Made by a program: the position numbers and the translations under genes | Shown: piece by piece, positions 1-8,524 of the stretch | How the letters are laid out: each line of letters starts with the position of its first letter | Numbering within the stretch: position 1 is the stretch's first letter | Notes under the pieces: generated by a model | The model's input: only the letters and a program-made list of their open reading frames with translations | Told to the model about the DNA's origin: nothing | Database searches by the model: none | From: CAYZPB01 sp964551195 | GTDB lineage: Bacteria; Bacillota; Bacilli; Tepidibacillales; Tepidibacillaceae | Reading direction: 5' to 3' | Assembly: GCA_964551195.1 (NCBI GenBank) | Contig: CAZKBI010000005.1 | Location: 1-56,370, forward strand | DNA: 56,370 nucleotides

Positions 1-308
1 TCGAACAGGAATTTGGCAGAGCTTTATCGCCGATCGAGATTGAGTTAATTTCTACGTGGCTTGATAAAGATGCTCATAGTCCAGAAATTATTTTGTACGC
101 CTTGAAGGAAGCAGTCTTTTCCAATAAACTTAATTTTCGTTATGTTGATAGTATTCTTTTTGAGTGGCAACAGAAAGGAATTAAAAATCTGGAACAGGTT
201 AGAGAACATATTAAAAAATTTCGAAAGAATAAGGCTAGAAGCGGCTCCGGTAGGATATCGGTTAATCCCGACTTTGAGCCATACAACTGGCTAGAGGAGA
301 GTAAGTAA
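1..308 (+). CDS. DnaD-domain protein, C-terminal part (5' truncated)
   Basis: The reading frame is open from base 3 (first full codon) to the TAA at 306-308, so only about 101 C-terminal residues are present and the start lies outside the window. The visible part reads like the DnaD/DnaB_2 helical domain of Firmicutes primosome and phage-type replication proteins: a helix with LSPIEIELISTWL, a helix around IILYALKEAVF, and the hallmark YVDSILFEWQQKGI segment followed by a basic tail (KKFRKNKARSG). Proteins with this fold remodel DNA and help load the replicative helicase. The stop overlaps the smc start (TAATG), so the two are probably translationally coupled. In Bacillus subtilis the gene before smc is rncS, so this neighbour is unusual. 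Whether it is DnaD itself or a paralogue cannot be judged from this fragment. Confidence 0.75.
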   Translation, partial: EQEFGRALSPIEIELISTWLDKDAHSPEIILYALKEAVFSNKLNFRYVDSILFEWQQKGIKNLEQVREHIKKFRKNKARSGSGRISVNPDFEPYNWLEESK

Positions 309-3300
309 TGCAGCTAAAAAGCATAACGATTAATGGCTTCAAGTCATTTGCTGACAAAACTGAAATTGATTTTACAGAGGGCATAGTTGCGATTGTCGGG
401 CCGAACGGCTGCGGCAAGAGCAACATTGCTGACGCAATTCGTTGGGTGTTGGGAGAGCAAAGTGCCAAAAACTTGCGTGGATCAAGAATGGATGATGTGA
501 TTTTTTCTGGGAGCGAGAACCGAAAACCTGTGAATTATGCGGAGGTATCACTTGTTCTAGACAACTCGGCCAAGAGAATGAAAATTGATTATTCAGAGGT
601 AGTCGTTACTAGGCGTCTTTACAGAACTGGTGAAAGTGAATATTTAATCAATAAGCAGCCTACGAGATTAAAGGATATCTCGGATCTTTTTGTGGATACG
701 GGGCTGGGTAAAGAATCCTTTTCAATTATAGGTCAAGGACGGATTGACGATATTTTAAGTACTAAACCTGAGGATAGAAGAGGAATTTTTGAAGAGGCAG
801 CGGGCATTGTTAAATATAAAAATCGTAAAAAAGAAGCAAAGCGTAAATTAGATGATACGGAGCAGAACTTGCTTAGAATCTATGACCTGATAACTGAACT
901 CGAAGGGCAAATAGAGCCACTAAAACATCAATCGGCACAAGCTTTGGAGTATAAGGATTATTACAATAAACTAAAAGAGTTAAGTATTAAAATATATGTA
1001 CATGATATTAGCAATATTTACGAAAAATGGAAGCGAGCTGAGGAGTTCAAAGCAACCTTTTCAGAGGAGCAACTTGACTACAGCTCTGAGTTGAATGTTA
1101 TCGATGCCGCGATTGAAGAAAAACGCTGGGCAGTTAGCAAACTCGATCAGGAATTAGAGGGACTACATCAGCAGCATCTTTTGGCAAGCGAAAAGGCAGA
1201 GCAAGAGGAAGGTAGGCGCGGGGTCTTATATGAAAGAGAACAAAACCAAGCTTCTTCCCAAGAAAATCTTATTAAGAACATTAATAAAGCAAGAGAAAAA
1301 TACGAAGAATTAAACAGTGAAACTGCTGCGAATTTGCAGATTAAGACCGAAAAGGCTAATTTAATCAAAGAAATGGAAAGTGATTTATTAGAGAAAGAAC
1401 AATATTTAAGTGAGTTTGCGAAAAACAAAACGTTAGAGTTGGAGGAGCTAAAAACAAAGTATTTTGATCTTCTGAACCAAACAGCCACTTCGCGCAACGA
1501 TTCTACTCATTTGAATAACCAATTAAACTCGCTGACTTATCGTAAGGATAAATTGAAACTAGAAAAAACTTCAAGAGAAAGTGAATTAAATAAATTTACT
1601 GAGGAAATGCAGCAATTCAACAATGAATTAGTAGAAGTTGAGGCGAGAAGTAAGATGATATCGCCGCAAATCAAGGAACTTGAGCTTGATCGTAATAACT
1701 TAGAAGCTGAAGTCCAGCAAATCAAAGAGGAATGTGTTAAAACCCAGAACCTTCTAAGTGCAGCGTCTTCTACACAGGAAATATTAGAAGAGATGCAGAC
1801 AGCTTTTTCCGGCTACGGTCACGGAGCTAAGGAAGTACTGACGTTACGGACTAAGGAAACAATTAAGGGTATTATCGGCTCGGTAGCAGAACTGTTAACT
1901 GTTCCAAAAGAATATGAGCTAGCTATTGAAACTGCCTTAGGTAACTCTTTGCAGCATATTGTGGTTGATAATGAAGAAATCGGCAGAAAAACGATTAACT
2001 ATCTTAAAGATAACAAGAGTGGCAGGGCAACGCTCTTACCGCTTAATGTTATTAAAGGTCGAAGATTTAGTGTTAAAGAATTGGCGAGTGTAAAGAATTT
2101 GCCTGGCTTTATTGGACTAGCAATCGATCAGGTTGAGCTAGATTCACGTTATGCCGAGATTGGTCATTACCTCTTAGGTAGAATTGTTCTAGCTACAGAC
2201 TTAAAAAACGCTAACCAAATTGCTAAAAACCTTAACTATAAGTACAAAATCGTAACCAAGGATGGCGAGGTTGTTAATCCAGGTGGTTCAATGACTGGTG
2301 GAGAGATTACTAAGCAGAGAGGCAAACTTCTAGGCAGACAACGCGAAATCGATGAGCTAATTAGCACGATTGATAAGCATAAGAGCAAATTGAAGGAAAA
2401 AGAACATAGACTGGAAGAATTAAATTCACTTTTAGTTGAGAATGAGCGAGTATACCAAGAAAAACTCATAATATATAATGCAGACAAAGCAACTATTCAA
2501 CAAATTCAAGACGGCTTAATTCAGACTGGATATGAGAAAAAGAGATTAGTAGAGAGAATTGAGTACTTGAACGATGATGACCAACAGATTTCCACTGAGA
2601 TTAATACAATAAAAGCCAAAATTATCGATATTGAGTCAAACATTGCTAGTAATAAAACTCTTGAAGCTGAGTTGATGGAAGAGATAAATCAAACTAATGA
2701 AACACTAAACCAAGAAGAGGATGCTAAGGGCAAGCTAAAAGAAACAATTACTAGTATTATGATTGAACTTGCTACTCACAAAGAGGAGTATAACCATATT
2801 CTTAAACTGAATGAACGACATGGTACTGACTTGAAAGAACAACAAGCAATTATTAACGAACTGCAGAAGGAAGCTGATTCAATAGAGAAAGCACTGTTTG
2901 ATCATCAATCGGCCTTAACCGAAATTTTGACAGTTCTCGATAAATATAAAAACGAGCGGGACGAGTTGCAGGCGACAATTAATGATAAACGCAAAGAAAG
3001 ATTGAGATTTACTACAGAAATTGACCAACTGGTTGCCGACTCTAAAGGTCTACGTGCGAAATTACGTGGTGCTGAGGATCAACTGCATCAGAATGAGGTT
3101 AAATTAGGTAGATTAGATACGCAGTTAGAAAATCTAATTAATCAGCTAACCGAAGAGTACGAAATTAGCTTTGAAGCAGCGCAAGATAAAGTCGAAAAAG
3201 TGGAAAATGTGGGACAGACACGCTCCGAGATCCAGCGCTTAAGAAGTTCTCTTAAGCAACTTGGCGAAATCAACTTAGGGGCAATTGAGGAGTATGAGCG

Positions 3301-3877
3301 AGTTAACGAACGCTACACCTTCTTAACAACACAAAAAGCAGATTTAATTGCTGCAAAAGAAAGCTTGTATCAGATTATTGCGGAAGCAGATGAAGAGATG
3401 ACTAAAATTTTCAGCGAAAGTTTCGAGGCGATTCGCGAACAATTCCGGATAGTTTTTGCCAAGTTGTTTGATGGCGGAGTTGCTGATTTAGTCTTAAGCG
3501 ATCCAGATAATATTTTAGAGTCAGGGATTGAGATTCTTGCGCAACCAGCAGGTAAAAAACTGAAAAGTATCGCGCTTTTATCGGGAGGAGAAAGAGCTTT
3601 GACAGCAATCTCCTTACTCTTTGCCATACTGCAAGTTAAACCAGTTCCTTTTACCATTCTAGATGAGGTAGACGCCTCTTTAGACGATTCGAATGTCATC
3701 AAATTTGCTCAATATTTGCTCGAATTTACTGACACGACACAGTTTATTGTCATAACACATCGAAAAGGGACAATGGAGGGTGCTGATGCGCTTTACGGCG
3801 TGACAATGCAAGAGGCCGGCGTTTCTAAGTTGGTCTCCGTTAGACTAGAGGAGCGGGATCAAATTGAAGCTGTCTAA
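308..3877 (+). CDS. smc: Chromosome segregation ATPase SMC
   Basis: SMC forms the core of the condensin-like SMC-ScpAB complex that organises and segregates the replicated chromosome. The 1189-residue protein has the expected architecture: an N-terminal ABC half with Walker A GPNGCGKS at residues 31-38, a long coiled coil, a hinge at about 515-640 containing GGSMTGG just after it, a second coiled coil, and a C-terminal half with the signature SGGER at 1092-1096 and Walker B ILDEVDASL (Asp1119, Glu1120). The length matches the family. The ATG overlaps the stop of the upstream DnaD-domain gene by one base. ftsY follows, as in Bacillus and many Clostridia. No residue needed for ATP binding or head engagement appears to be missing. 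Confidence 0.98.
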   Translation: MQLKSITINGFKSFADKTEIDFTEGIVAIVGPNGCGKSNIADAIRWVLGEQSAKNLRGSRMDDVIFSGSENRKPVNYAEVSLVLDNSAKRMKIDYSEVVVTRRLYRTGESEYLINKQPTRLKDISDLFVDTGLGKESFSIIGQGRIDDILSTKPEDRRGIFEEAAGIVKYKNRKKEAKRKLDDTEQNLLRIYDLITELEGQIEPLKHQSAQALEYKDYYNKLKELSIKIYVHDISNIYEKWKRAEEFKATFSEEQLDYSSELNVIDAAIEEKRWAVSKLDQELEGLHQQHLLASEKAEQEEGRRGVLYEREQNQASSQENLIKNINKAREKYEELNSETAANLQIKTEKANLIKEMESDLLEKEQYLSEFAKNKTLELEELKTKYFDLLNQTATSRNDSTHLNNQLNSLTYRKDKLKLEKTSRESELNKFTEEMQQFNNELVEVEARSKMISPQIKELELDRNNLEAEVQQIKEECVKTQNLLSAASSTQEILEEMQTAFSGYGHGAKEVLTLRTKETIKGIIGSVAELLTVPKEYELAIETALGNSLQHIVVDNEEIGRKTINYLKDNKSGRATLLPLNVIKGRRFSVKELASVKNLPGFIGLAIDQVELDSRYAEIGHYLLGRIVLATDLKNANQIAKNLNYKYKIVTKDGEVVNPGGSMTGGEITKQRGKLLGRQREIDELISTIDKHKSKLKEKEHRLEELNSLLVENERVYQEKLIIYNADKATIQQIQDGLIQTGYEKKRLVERIEYLNDDDQQISTEINTIKAKIIDIESNIASNKTLEAELMEEINQTNETLNQEEDAKGKLKETITSIMIELATHKEEYNHILKLNERHGTDLKEQQAIINELQKEADSIEKALFDHQSALTEILTVLDKYKNERDELQATINDKRKERLRFTTEIDQLVADSKGLRAKLRGAEDQLHQNEVKLGRLDTQLENLINQLTEEYEISFEAAQDKVEKVENVGQTRSEIQRLRSSLKQLGEINLGAIEEYERVNERYTFLTTQKADLIAAKESLYQIIAEADEEMTKIFSESFEAIREQFRIVFAKLFDGGVADLVLSDPDNILESGIEILAQPAGKKLKSIALLSGGERALTAISLLFAILQVKPVPFTILDEVDASLDDSNVIKFAQYLLEFTDTTQFIVITHRKGTMEGADALYGVTMQEAGVSKLVSVRLEERDQIEAV

Positions 3878-3903
3878 ACAGCATCAGTTTTATGGAGGTA
3901 GAA

Positions 3904-4854
3904 ATGGGACTTATAAGTGAGAATGAAAAACATAATAAAATGGAAGGTAGTTTAGAGAAGACTAGACGAGGTATTTTCCAACGGTTAGAAGAACTTTTTA
4001 GCAATAAACCGCTTATTAACGAAGAACTTTTTACTGAACTTGAGGAAATATTAATTACTGCTGACCTTGGACCATTCACTGTAGATAGCTATCTAGGAGA
4101 ATTACGTGAAATTGCTAGGACAGAGAAGATTGTTGACTTTGCTATTCTCAAGCAACGCTTATCTGAAATTATCCTAGCAACCTTTGAGATGGAACACATT
4201 AATTACGAACTAAATCTTGAAGAGGGTAAATTGAATATTATACTTGTGGTAGGAGTTAACGGTGTTGGTAAAACAACCTCAATTGGTAAGCTGGCTGGTT
4301 TGCTTTCAGCTGCGGGCAAAAAAGTTATGCTAGCTGCAGGAGATACATTTAGGGCAGGTGCAATTGAACAATTGGAATTATGGGGCATTAGAGCTAATGT
4401 TCCTGTAGTGAGACACCAGGCTGGGGCCGACCCTTCAGCTGTAATCTATGATGCTATTCAATCGGCTAAGGCAAAAGAGATCGACGTTCTAATCTGCGAT
4501 ACAGCTGGTAGATTGCATAATAAGGCTAATTTAATGCAGGAGCTTAACAAAATTTTTCGGACAATCCGCAAAGAGGACGAGACTGCGCCACAGGAGATAT
4601 TACTTGTGTTAGATGCAAGTACTGGTCAGAATGCTTTAATGCAGGCTAGAATCTTCCAGGAGGTCACTGAGGTTACCGGCATTATATTAACTAAGCTTGA
4701 TGGAACTGCTAAGGGCGGGATTGTTATACCGATAGCTAATGAGCTAGAAATACCTGTTAAGTTTATTACAACGGGCGAGAAAATTAATGACATTCAGCCT
4801 TTCATTGCTAGAGATTATATTAAAACAATTTTCGGCGAGCTACCGACTAAATAA
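3904..4854 (+). CDS. ftsY: Signal recognition particle receptor FtsY
   Basis: FtsY is the membrane-associated GTPase that receives SRP-bound ribosomes and hands them to SecYEG. The 316-residue protein is the compact NG form without the long acidic A domain of E. coli, as in Bacillus. G-domain motifs are GVNGVGKTT at 117-125, DTFRAGA, DTAGR at 199-203 and TKLDG at 263-267. I chose ATG 3904 because a GGAGG (3894-3898) lies five bases upstream. The in-frame ATG at 3892 has no SD of its own and overlaps this one. It lies between smc and ylxM-ffh, so both partners of the SRP targeting cycle are encoded together. Confidence 0.97.
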   Translation: MGLISENEKHNKMEGSLEKTRRGIFQRLEELFSNKPLINEELFTELEEILITADLGPFTVDSYLGELREIARTEKIVDFAILKQRLSEIILATFEMEHINYELNLEEGKLNIILVVGVNGVGKTTSIGKLAGLLSAAGKKVMLAAGDTFRAGAIEQLELWGIRANVPVVRHQAGADPSAVIYDAIQSAKAKEIDVLICDTAGRLHNKANLMQELNKIFRTIRKEDETAPQEILLVLDASTGQNALMQARIFQEVTEVTGIILTKLDGTAKGGIVIPIANELEIPVKFITTGEKINDIQPFIARDYIKTIFGELPTK

Positions 4855-4857
4855 AGC

Positions 4858-4886
4858 TTGACATTGAACTTGTAAGTAGGTATTAT
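4858..4886 (+). promoter_or_regulatory. Sigma-A-type promoter for ylxM-ffh
   Basis: A perfect -35 TTGACA (4858-4863) is separated by 17 bases from a -10 TATTAT (4881-4886), right after the ftsY stop. Transcription would start near 4892 and give a leader of roughly 30 bases before ylxM. This is one of the closest matches to consensus in the window. Confidence 0.8.
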
Positions 4887-4890
4887 ACTA

Positions 4891-4917
4891 CCTGTAAAGC
4901 TATTTAACTTTACGGGG
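4891..4917 (+). promoter_or_regulatory. 5'-end hairpin covering the ylxM ribosome binding site
   Basis: Bases 4891-4899 (CCTGTAAAG) pair with 4908-4916 (CTTTACGGG), including one T-G wobble, around an 8-base loop. The right arm contains the first three G bases of the only SD (GGGGTGA, 4914-4920). Because the predicted transcription start is near 4892, the mRNA would begin with this hairpin. Such an element could stabilise the transcript or limit ylxM translation. The pairing is visible, but the function is inferred. Confidence 0.5.
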
Positions 4918-4923
4918 TGAAAG

Positions 4924-5262
4924 ATGATGCTTGAACGAAAAACAAGGTATAATTTACTTTATGATCTATACCAGGAACTGCTCACTGATCGACAGAAGCA
5001 GTTTACCGAATTGTATTTCCAAGATGATCTTTCCTTTGCTGAAATAGCAGAGGAATTTGCTATTTCTAGGCAGGGTGTTTACGAGCATATCAAGAGAACT
5101 GAAAAGCTACTTGATGAATATGAACTAAAACTTGGTTTGCTATCTAAAATGCTAGAACGTCGTTTGTTAATTAAGAACTTGGGAGAGGAACTTGAACTTC
5201 TTAAAGATTCTGAAACAAGGAACATCAAGTTACTAATGGAAAGAATAAAAACGATTGATTAG
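4924..5262 (+). CDS. ylxM: YlxM/p13-family putative helix-turn-helix SRP accessory protein
   Basis: This 112-residue protein belongs to the UPF0122/YlxM family found next to ffh across Firmicutes. The N-terminal half is a sigma-70 region 4-like helix-turn-helix: LTDRQKQFTELYF, then SFAEIAEEFAISRQGVYEHI at about residues 37-56, then a coiled C-terminal helix. The family is thought to modulate SRP GTPase activity or RNA binding, but its exact role is not settled. Two adjacent ATGs (4924 and 4927) are both possible, and the GGGGTGA SD is spaced slightly better for 4927. It has its own promoter and is followed after 12 bases by ffh. Confidence 0.92.
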   Translation: MMLERKTRYNLLYDLYQELLTDRQKQFTELYFQDDLSFAEIAEEFAISRQGVYEHIKRTEKLLDEYELKLGLLSKMLERRLLIKNLGEELELLKDSETRNIKLLMERIKTID

Positions 5263-5274
5263 GAGATAATTATA

Positions 5275-6621
5275 ATGGCTTTTGAAGGATTAACTAGCCG
5301 CTTACAGGGTATATTCAGTAAGCTACGCGGTAAAGGGGTTTTAAGCGAACAAGATATTGAAGCTGCAATGCGTGAAGTGCGTCTTGCCTTATTAGAGGCG
5401 GATGTAAACTACGCTGTAGTTAAAGATTTTGTGGCTAAACTTAAAGAAAAAGCACTCGGCCAAGAAATCTTAACAAGTTTAACTCCCGGACAACAGGTAA
5501 TTAAACTTGTTAATGAGGAATTGACTGAATTAATGGGTGGCGAGATTAGTCGTTTGCAGTTTGCTAACAAGGGACCAACAATTATTCTACTTGTAGGCTT
5601 ACAGGGCGCGGGGAAAACTACACATGCTGCCAAGCTGGCTAAATATTTACAGAAGATGAACAAAAGCCCCTTAATGATTGCTGCTGACGTTTATCGACCG
5701 GCTGCAATTAAACAGCTGCAAATTCTCGGTGAGCAATTAGATGTTCCTGTCTTTAGCGTGGAGGATTCGAAGGAACCTACCAAGATTGTAATTAAGGGGA
5801 TTAAACAGGCTGAAAAAGATAATCATGATATTATTATTATTGATACAGCAGGTAGATTACATATAGATGAGCAGTTGATGAGTGAATTAAGTGAAATTAA
5901 GAAAATAGCCCGGCCAACTGAGACATTGCTGGTAATTGATGCAATGACTGGACAAGATGCTGTAAACGTTGCTAGAAGTTTTAATGAGCAATTGGAGATA
6001 ACAGGTTTAATCTTAACCAAACTTGATGGCGATACCCGCGGCGGAGCTGCTATCTCTGCAAAAGCGGTAACTGGTTCACCAATCAAATTTGTCGGTATGG
6101 GTGAGAAAATTGATCAAATGGAACCTTTTTATCCTGATCGAATGGCCTCAAGAATCCTTGGGATGGGAGATGTGCTCAGCCTAATTGAAAAAGCTCAAGA
6201 CTCGATAGATGTCGAACAGGCTAAAGAGATGGAACGTAAATTACGCTCTGCGGAGATCACCCTTGACGATTATCTGCTCCAATTAGAGCAGTTAAAGAAT
6301 ATGGGGCCGCTTGATGAGATACTTGCAATGATGCCAGGTGCTAGCCGAAGTAAAGATATGCGAAATTTAAAAGTAGATGACCGCTTGCTTACTAGGACAG
6401 AGGCAATAATAAAATCAATGACGGTCAGGGAAAAAACTGATCCAAGCATTCTAAATGCAAGTCGACGTCAGAGAATTGCAGCAGGTAGTGGCACTACAAC
6501 TCAGGACGTTAATCGGATGCTTAAGCAGTTCGATGAGATGAAAAGAATGATGAAACAATTTTCTACTAACACGAAAAAAGGACGTAATAAAAAAGACTTT
6601 GGTAGTTTTCCTTTTATGTGA
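5275..6621 (+). CDS. ffh: Signal recognition particle protein Ffh
   Basis: Ffh is the SRP54 GTPase that binds signal sequences on nascent chains and the 4.5S/6S scRNA. The 448-residue protein has the N domain, then the G domain with GLQGAGKTT at 108-116, DVYRPAAI, DTAGRL and TKLDGDTRGG, and a methionine-rich M domain from about 300. The M domain ends in the RNA-binding region (IAAGSGTTTQDVNRML) and a basic, methionine-containing tail ending FGSFPFM. The start has an AGGAG nine bases upstream. It follows ylxM in the same transcript and precedes rpsP, the usual Firmicutes order. Confidence 0.98.
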   Translation: MAFEGLTSRLQGIFSKLRGKGVLSEQDIEAAMREVRLALLEADVNYAVVKDFVAKLKEKALGQEILTSLTPGQQVIKLVNEELTELMGGEISRLQFANKGPTIILLVGLQGAGKTTHAAKLAKYLQKMNKSPLMIAADVYRPAAIKQLQILGEQLDVPVFSVEDSKEPTKIVIKGIKQAEKDNHDIIIIDTAGRLHIDEQLMSELSEIKKIARPTETLLVIDAMTGQDAVNVARSFNEQLEITGLILTKLDGDTRGGAAISAKAVTGSPIKFVGMGEKIDQMEPFYPDRMASRILGMGDVLSLIEKAQDSIDVEQAKEMERKLRSAEITLDDYLLQLEQLKNMGPLDEILAMMPGASRSKDMRNLKVDDRLLTRTEAIIKSMTVREKTDPSILNASRRQRIAAGSGTTTQDVNRMLKQFDEMKRMMKQFSTNTKKGRNKKDFGSFPFM

Positions 6622-6659
6622 TCATATAGAGTGAATTAAATATAGGAGGTGATTATAAG

Positions 6660-6929
6660 ATGGCAGTAAGAATTCGTTTAAAAAGAATAGGAGCAAAAAA
6701 ATCTCCGTTTTATCGTATCGTTGTTGCTGATTCACGTTCACCACGTGACGGTAAATTTATTGAAGAGATTGGAACATATAATCCATTAACCGACCCTGCA
6801 AAAGTAAGCATTGACGAAGAGAAAGCATTAGACTGGATGCAAAAAGGCGCAAAACCTTCAGACACGGTTAGAAGTTTATTTAGCAAAGCTGGTTTAATGA
6901 CTAAGCTACATGACTCTAAGCAAAAGTAG
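6660..6929 (+). CDS. rpsP: 30S ribosomal protein S16
   Basis: S16 is a small-subunit protein that stabilises the 5' domain of 16S rRNA during assembly. The 89-residue sequence begins MAVRIRLKRIGAKKSPFYR and contains RVVADSR-like IVVADSRSPRDGKFIEEIGTYNP split across the typical fold, with the expected length. A strong AGGAGGT SD (6644-6650) precedes the ATG, as expected for a highly expressed ribosomal gene. It heads the conserved rpsP-khpA-rimM-trmD-rplS block. The ylqD gene found in the B. subtilis version of this block is absent. Confidence 0.98.
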   Translation: MAVRIRLKRIGAKKSPFYRIVVADSRSPRDGKFIEEIGTYNPLTDPAKVSIDEEKALDWMQKGAKPSDTVRSLFSKAGLMTKLHDSKQK

Positions 6930-6952
6930 TCCTTTGATAGGAGGTTTTATCG

Positions 6953-7180
6953 ATGAAAGACTTATTAGAATTAATAGCAAAGGAATTAGTAGATAATCCA
7001 GATCAGGTAACGGTTACTGAAAAGCATTATGACCGTTTAATTGTATTGGAATTATCTGTAGCTCCTGAAGATATTGGCAAAATAATTGGCAGAAAAGGGA
7101 AAGTTGTAAAAGCGCTTCGGACCTTTATTGGTGCAATCGCAATACAGGACAACAAACGGGTTAATATTGAGATAGTCTAA
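6953..7180 (+). CDS. khpA: KH-domain RNA-binding protein KhpA (YlqC)
   Basis: This 75-residue protein is a single KH domain with the GXXG loop in IIGRKGKVVKALR at about residues 43-55. KhpA, usually with KhpB/EloR, binds RNA and influences cell elongation and small-RNA regulation in several Firmicutes. It lies 23 bases after rpsP and 21 before rimM, so it is co-transcribed with ribosome maturation genes. An AGGAGG precedes the ATG. Length and context match the family closely. Confidence 0.95.
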   Translation: MKDLLELIAKELVDNPDQVTVTEKHYDRLIVLELSVAPEDIGKIIGRKGKVVKALRTFIGAIAIQDNKRVNIEIV

Positions 7181-7201
7181 AAACCAGGTGGTGAAATAGA
7201 A

Positions 7202-7723
7202 TTGAAAAAGAAATATTTGCGCGTTGGAAAGATCATTAATACACAGGGATTAAAGGGTGAACTTAAGGTTGAAGCTTATACCGATTTTCCCAATGAAAGA
7301 TTTGCGATAAATAATTCTCTTTATGTCGGAACAGACAAAGACGAGACAATGTCCAAATTAATTATTACTGGTCTTAGGCGTCATAAACAATTCTATATAC
7401 TTAGTTTCAAGGATTATAATGATATCAACCAAGTCTTACAATTTCTCAACCAATTTCTCTGGATTTCCAGCGAAGAGCAACATGAACTCGAGGAAAATGC
7501 TTACTATTACCACCAGATTATTGGCTGTAATGTAGCAACTATTGCTGGAGAAAAAATTGGAACTGTGCTTGATATTCTAGAAACTGGAGCTAATGATGTC
7601 TGGGTGATAAAAAGAGTGGACCAGCCGGACTTACTCATACCCTATATTGAGGATGTTGTTATCAAGGTTGATCTTGATCAACAAATAATAACAATCAATC
7701 CACTAGCTGGTTTAATCGAGTAG
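7202..7723 (+). CDS. rimM: Ribosome maturation factor RimM
   Basis: RimM binds S19 and helps mature the head of the 30S subunit. The 173-residue protein has the N-terminal RimM barrel (YLRVGKIINTQGLKGELKVE) and a C-terminal PRC-barrel region (YYYHQIIGCNV through LLIPYIEDVVIKVDL). The start is TTG at 7202, supported by an AGGTGGTGA SD ending seven bases upstream and by alignment of the conserved N terminus. No in-frame ATG is available nearby. It is followed after 9 bases by trmD, its usual partner. Confidence 0.96.
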   Translation: MKKKYLRVGKIINTQGLKGELKVEAYTDFPNERFAINNSLYVGTDKDETMSKLIITGLRRHKQFYILSFKDYNDINQVLQFLNQFLWISSEEQHELEENAYYYHQIIGCNVATIAGEKIGTVLDILETGANDVWVIKRVDQPDLLIPYIEDVVIKVDLDQQIITINPLAGLIE

Positions 7724-7732
7724 GTGAATTAA

Positions 7733-8416
7733 ATGAGAATTGATGTTTTAACTCTGTTTCCTGAGATGTTTTACGGTGTTTTAGAAAACAGTATCCTAAA
7801 ACGAGCTCGCGAAAAAGAATTGATTACAGTAAATTTAATTAATTTTCGTGATTATACAAGAGATAAGCATAATCAGGTTGACGATTACCCTTATGGCGGT
7901 GGCAGAGGCATGCTCTTAAAGCCAGAACCAATTTTTGCTGCTGTTGAAGCAATTGAAAATTGGCAAAAGGCTCGCATTATTATGTTAACACCGCAGGGCA
8001 GCGTATATAATCAAAAAGTTGCTTACGAACTCACACAATCTGAGCACCTAATTTTACTTGCGGGACATTATGAGGGATTTGATGAAAGAATTCGTGAGCA
8101 TCTTGTTACTGATGAAATATCGATTGGTGACTACGTTTTAACTGGCGGGGAATTACCGGCAATGGTGATCATAGACAGTGTTGCAAGGCTACTTCCGGAT
8201 GTTCTAGGAAGTGAAGAGTCGCTTATTCATGAATCTTTTACTAATGATTTACTTGAATATCCTCACTACACTAGGCCAGAGATCTTTCGTGAATGGCAGG
8301 TACCAGAAGTTTTATTATCGGGACATCATGCGAATATTGAAAAGTGGCGAGAAGAACAGTCGCTCCTAAGGACGAGTAGCCGTAGAAAAGATTTATTAGA
8401 TAAAAAGAGTGATTAA
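7733..8416 (+). CDS. trmD: tRNA (guanine-37-N1)-methyltransferase TrmD
   Basis: TrmD methylates G37 next to the anticodon using S-adenosylmethionine, which prevents +1 frameshifting. It is a SPOUT enzyme with a deep trefoil knot. Visible landmarks in the 227 residues are MRIDVLTLFPEMF at the N terminus, DDYPYGGGRGMLLKPEP, LLAGHYEGFDERI and the knot segment EISIGDYVLTGGELPAMV. The C-terminal YTRPEIFREWQVPEVLLSGHH is the tRNA-binding part. Length and order after rimM are normal. Confidence 0.98.
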   Translation: MRIDVLTLFPEMFYGVLENSILKRAREKELITVNLINFRDYTRDKHNQVDDYPYGGGRGMLLKPEPIFAAVEAIENWQKARIIMLTPQGSVYNQKVAYELTQSEHLILLAGHYEGFDERIREHLVTDEISIGDYVLTGGELPAMVIIDSVARLLPDVLGSEESLIHESFTNDLLEYPHYTRPEIFREWQVPEVLLSGHHANIEKWREEQSLLRTSSRRKDLLDKKSD

Positions 8417-8421
8417 TTCTG

Positions 8422-8450
8422 TTGTTTATCCTTAACTGCTGTGATAATAT
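8422..8450 (+). promoter_or_regulatory. Promoter for rplS
   Basis: A -35-like TTGTTT (8422-8427) is followed after 17 bases by TAATAT (8445-8450), with a TG dinucleotide one base upstream (extended -10). It lies just after the trmD stop and would let rplS be transcribed separately from the rpsP-trmD genes. Confidence 0.6.
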
Positions 8451-8466
8451 ACAGAATGTTGATTAA

Positions 8467-8502
8467 GATGCTCCGCTGACTAGCAGATAGTGTATGAGCA
8501 TT
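8467..8502 (+). promoter_or_regulatory. Candidate L19 (rplS) leader structure
   Basis: In the roughly 70-base rplS leader, GATGCTC (8467-8473) pairs with GAGCATT (8496-8502), one pair being a wobble, and encloses a smaller CTG/CAG stem. It sits just upstream of the AGGAGGT SD. Firmicutes carry a known L19 leader RNA at this place, thought to mediate autoregulation by L19. Position and shape fit that class, but a covariance-model search would be needed to assign it. Confidence 0.45.
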
Positions 8503-8524
8503 GATTTGGAAGGAGGTAATCAAC

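Noticed and set aside
1168..1497. Antisense frames within smc and other long genes (for example also 29085-29489, 47202-47558)
   Set aside because: They are Ser/Leu-rich mirror translations of genuine genes. None has a convincing SD and promoter or a recognisable motif.
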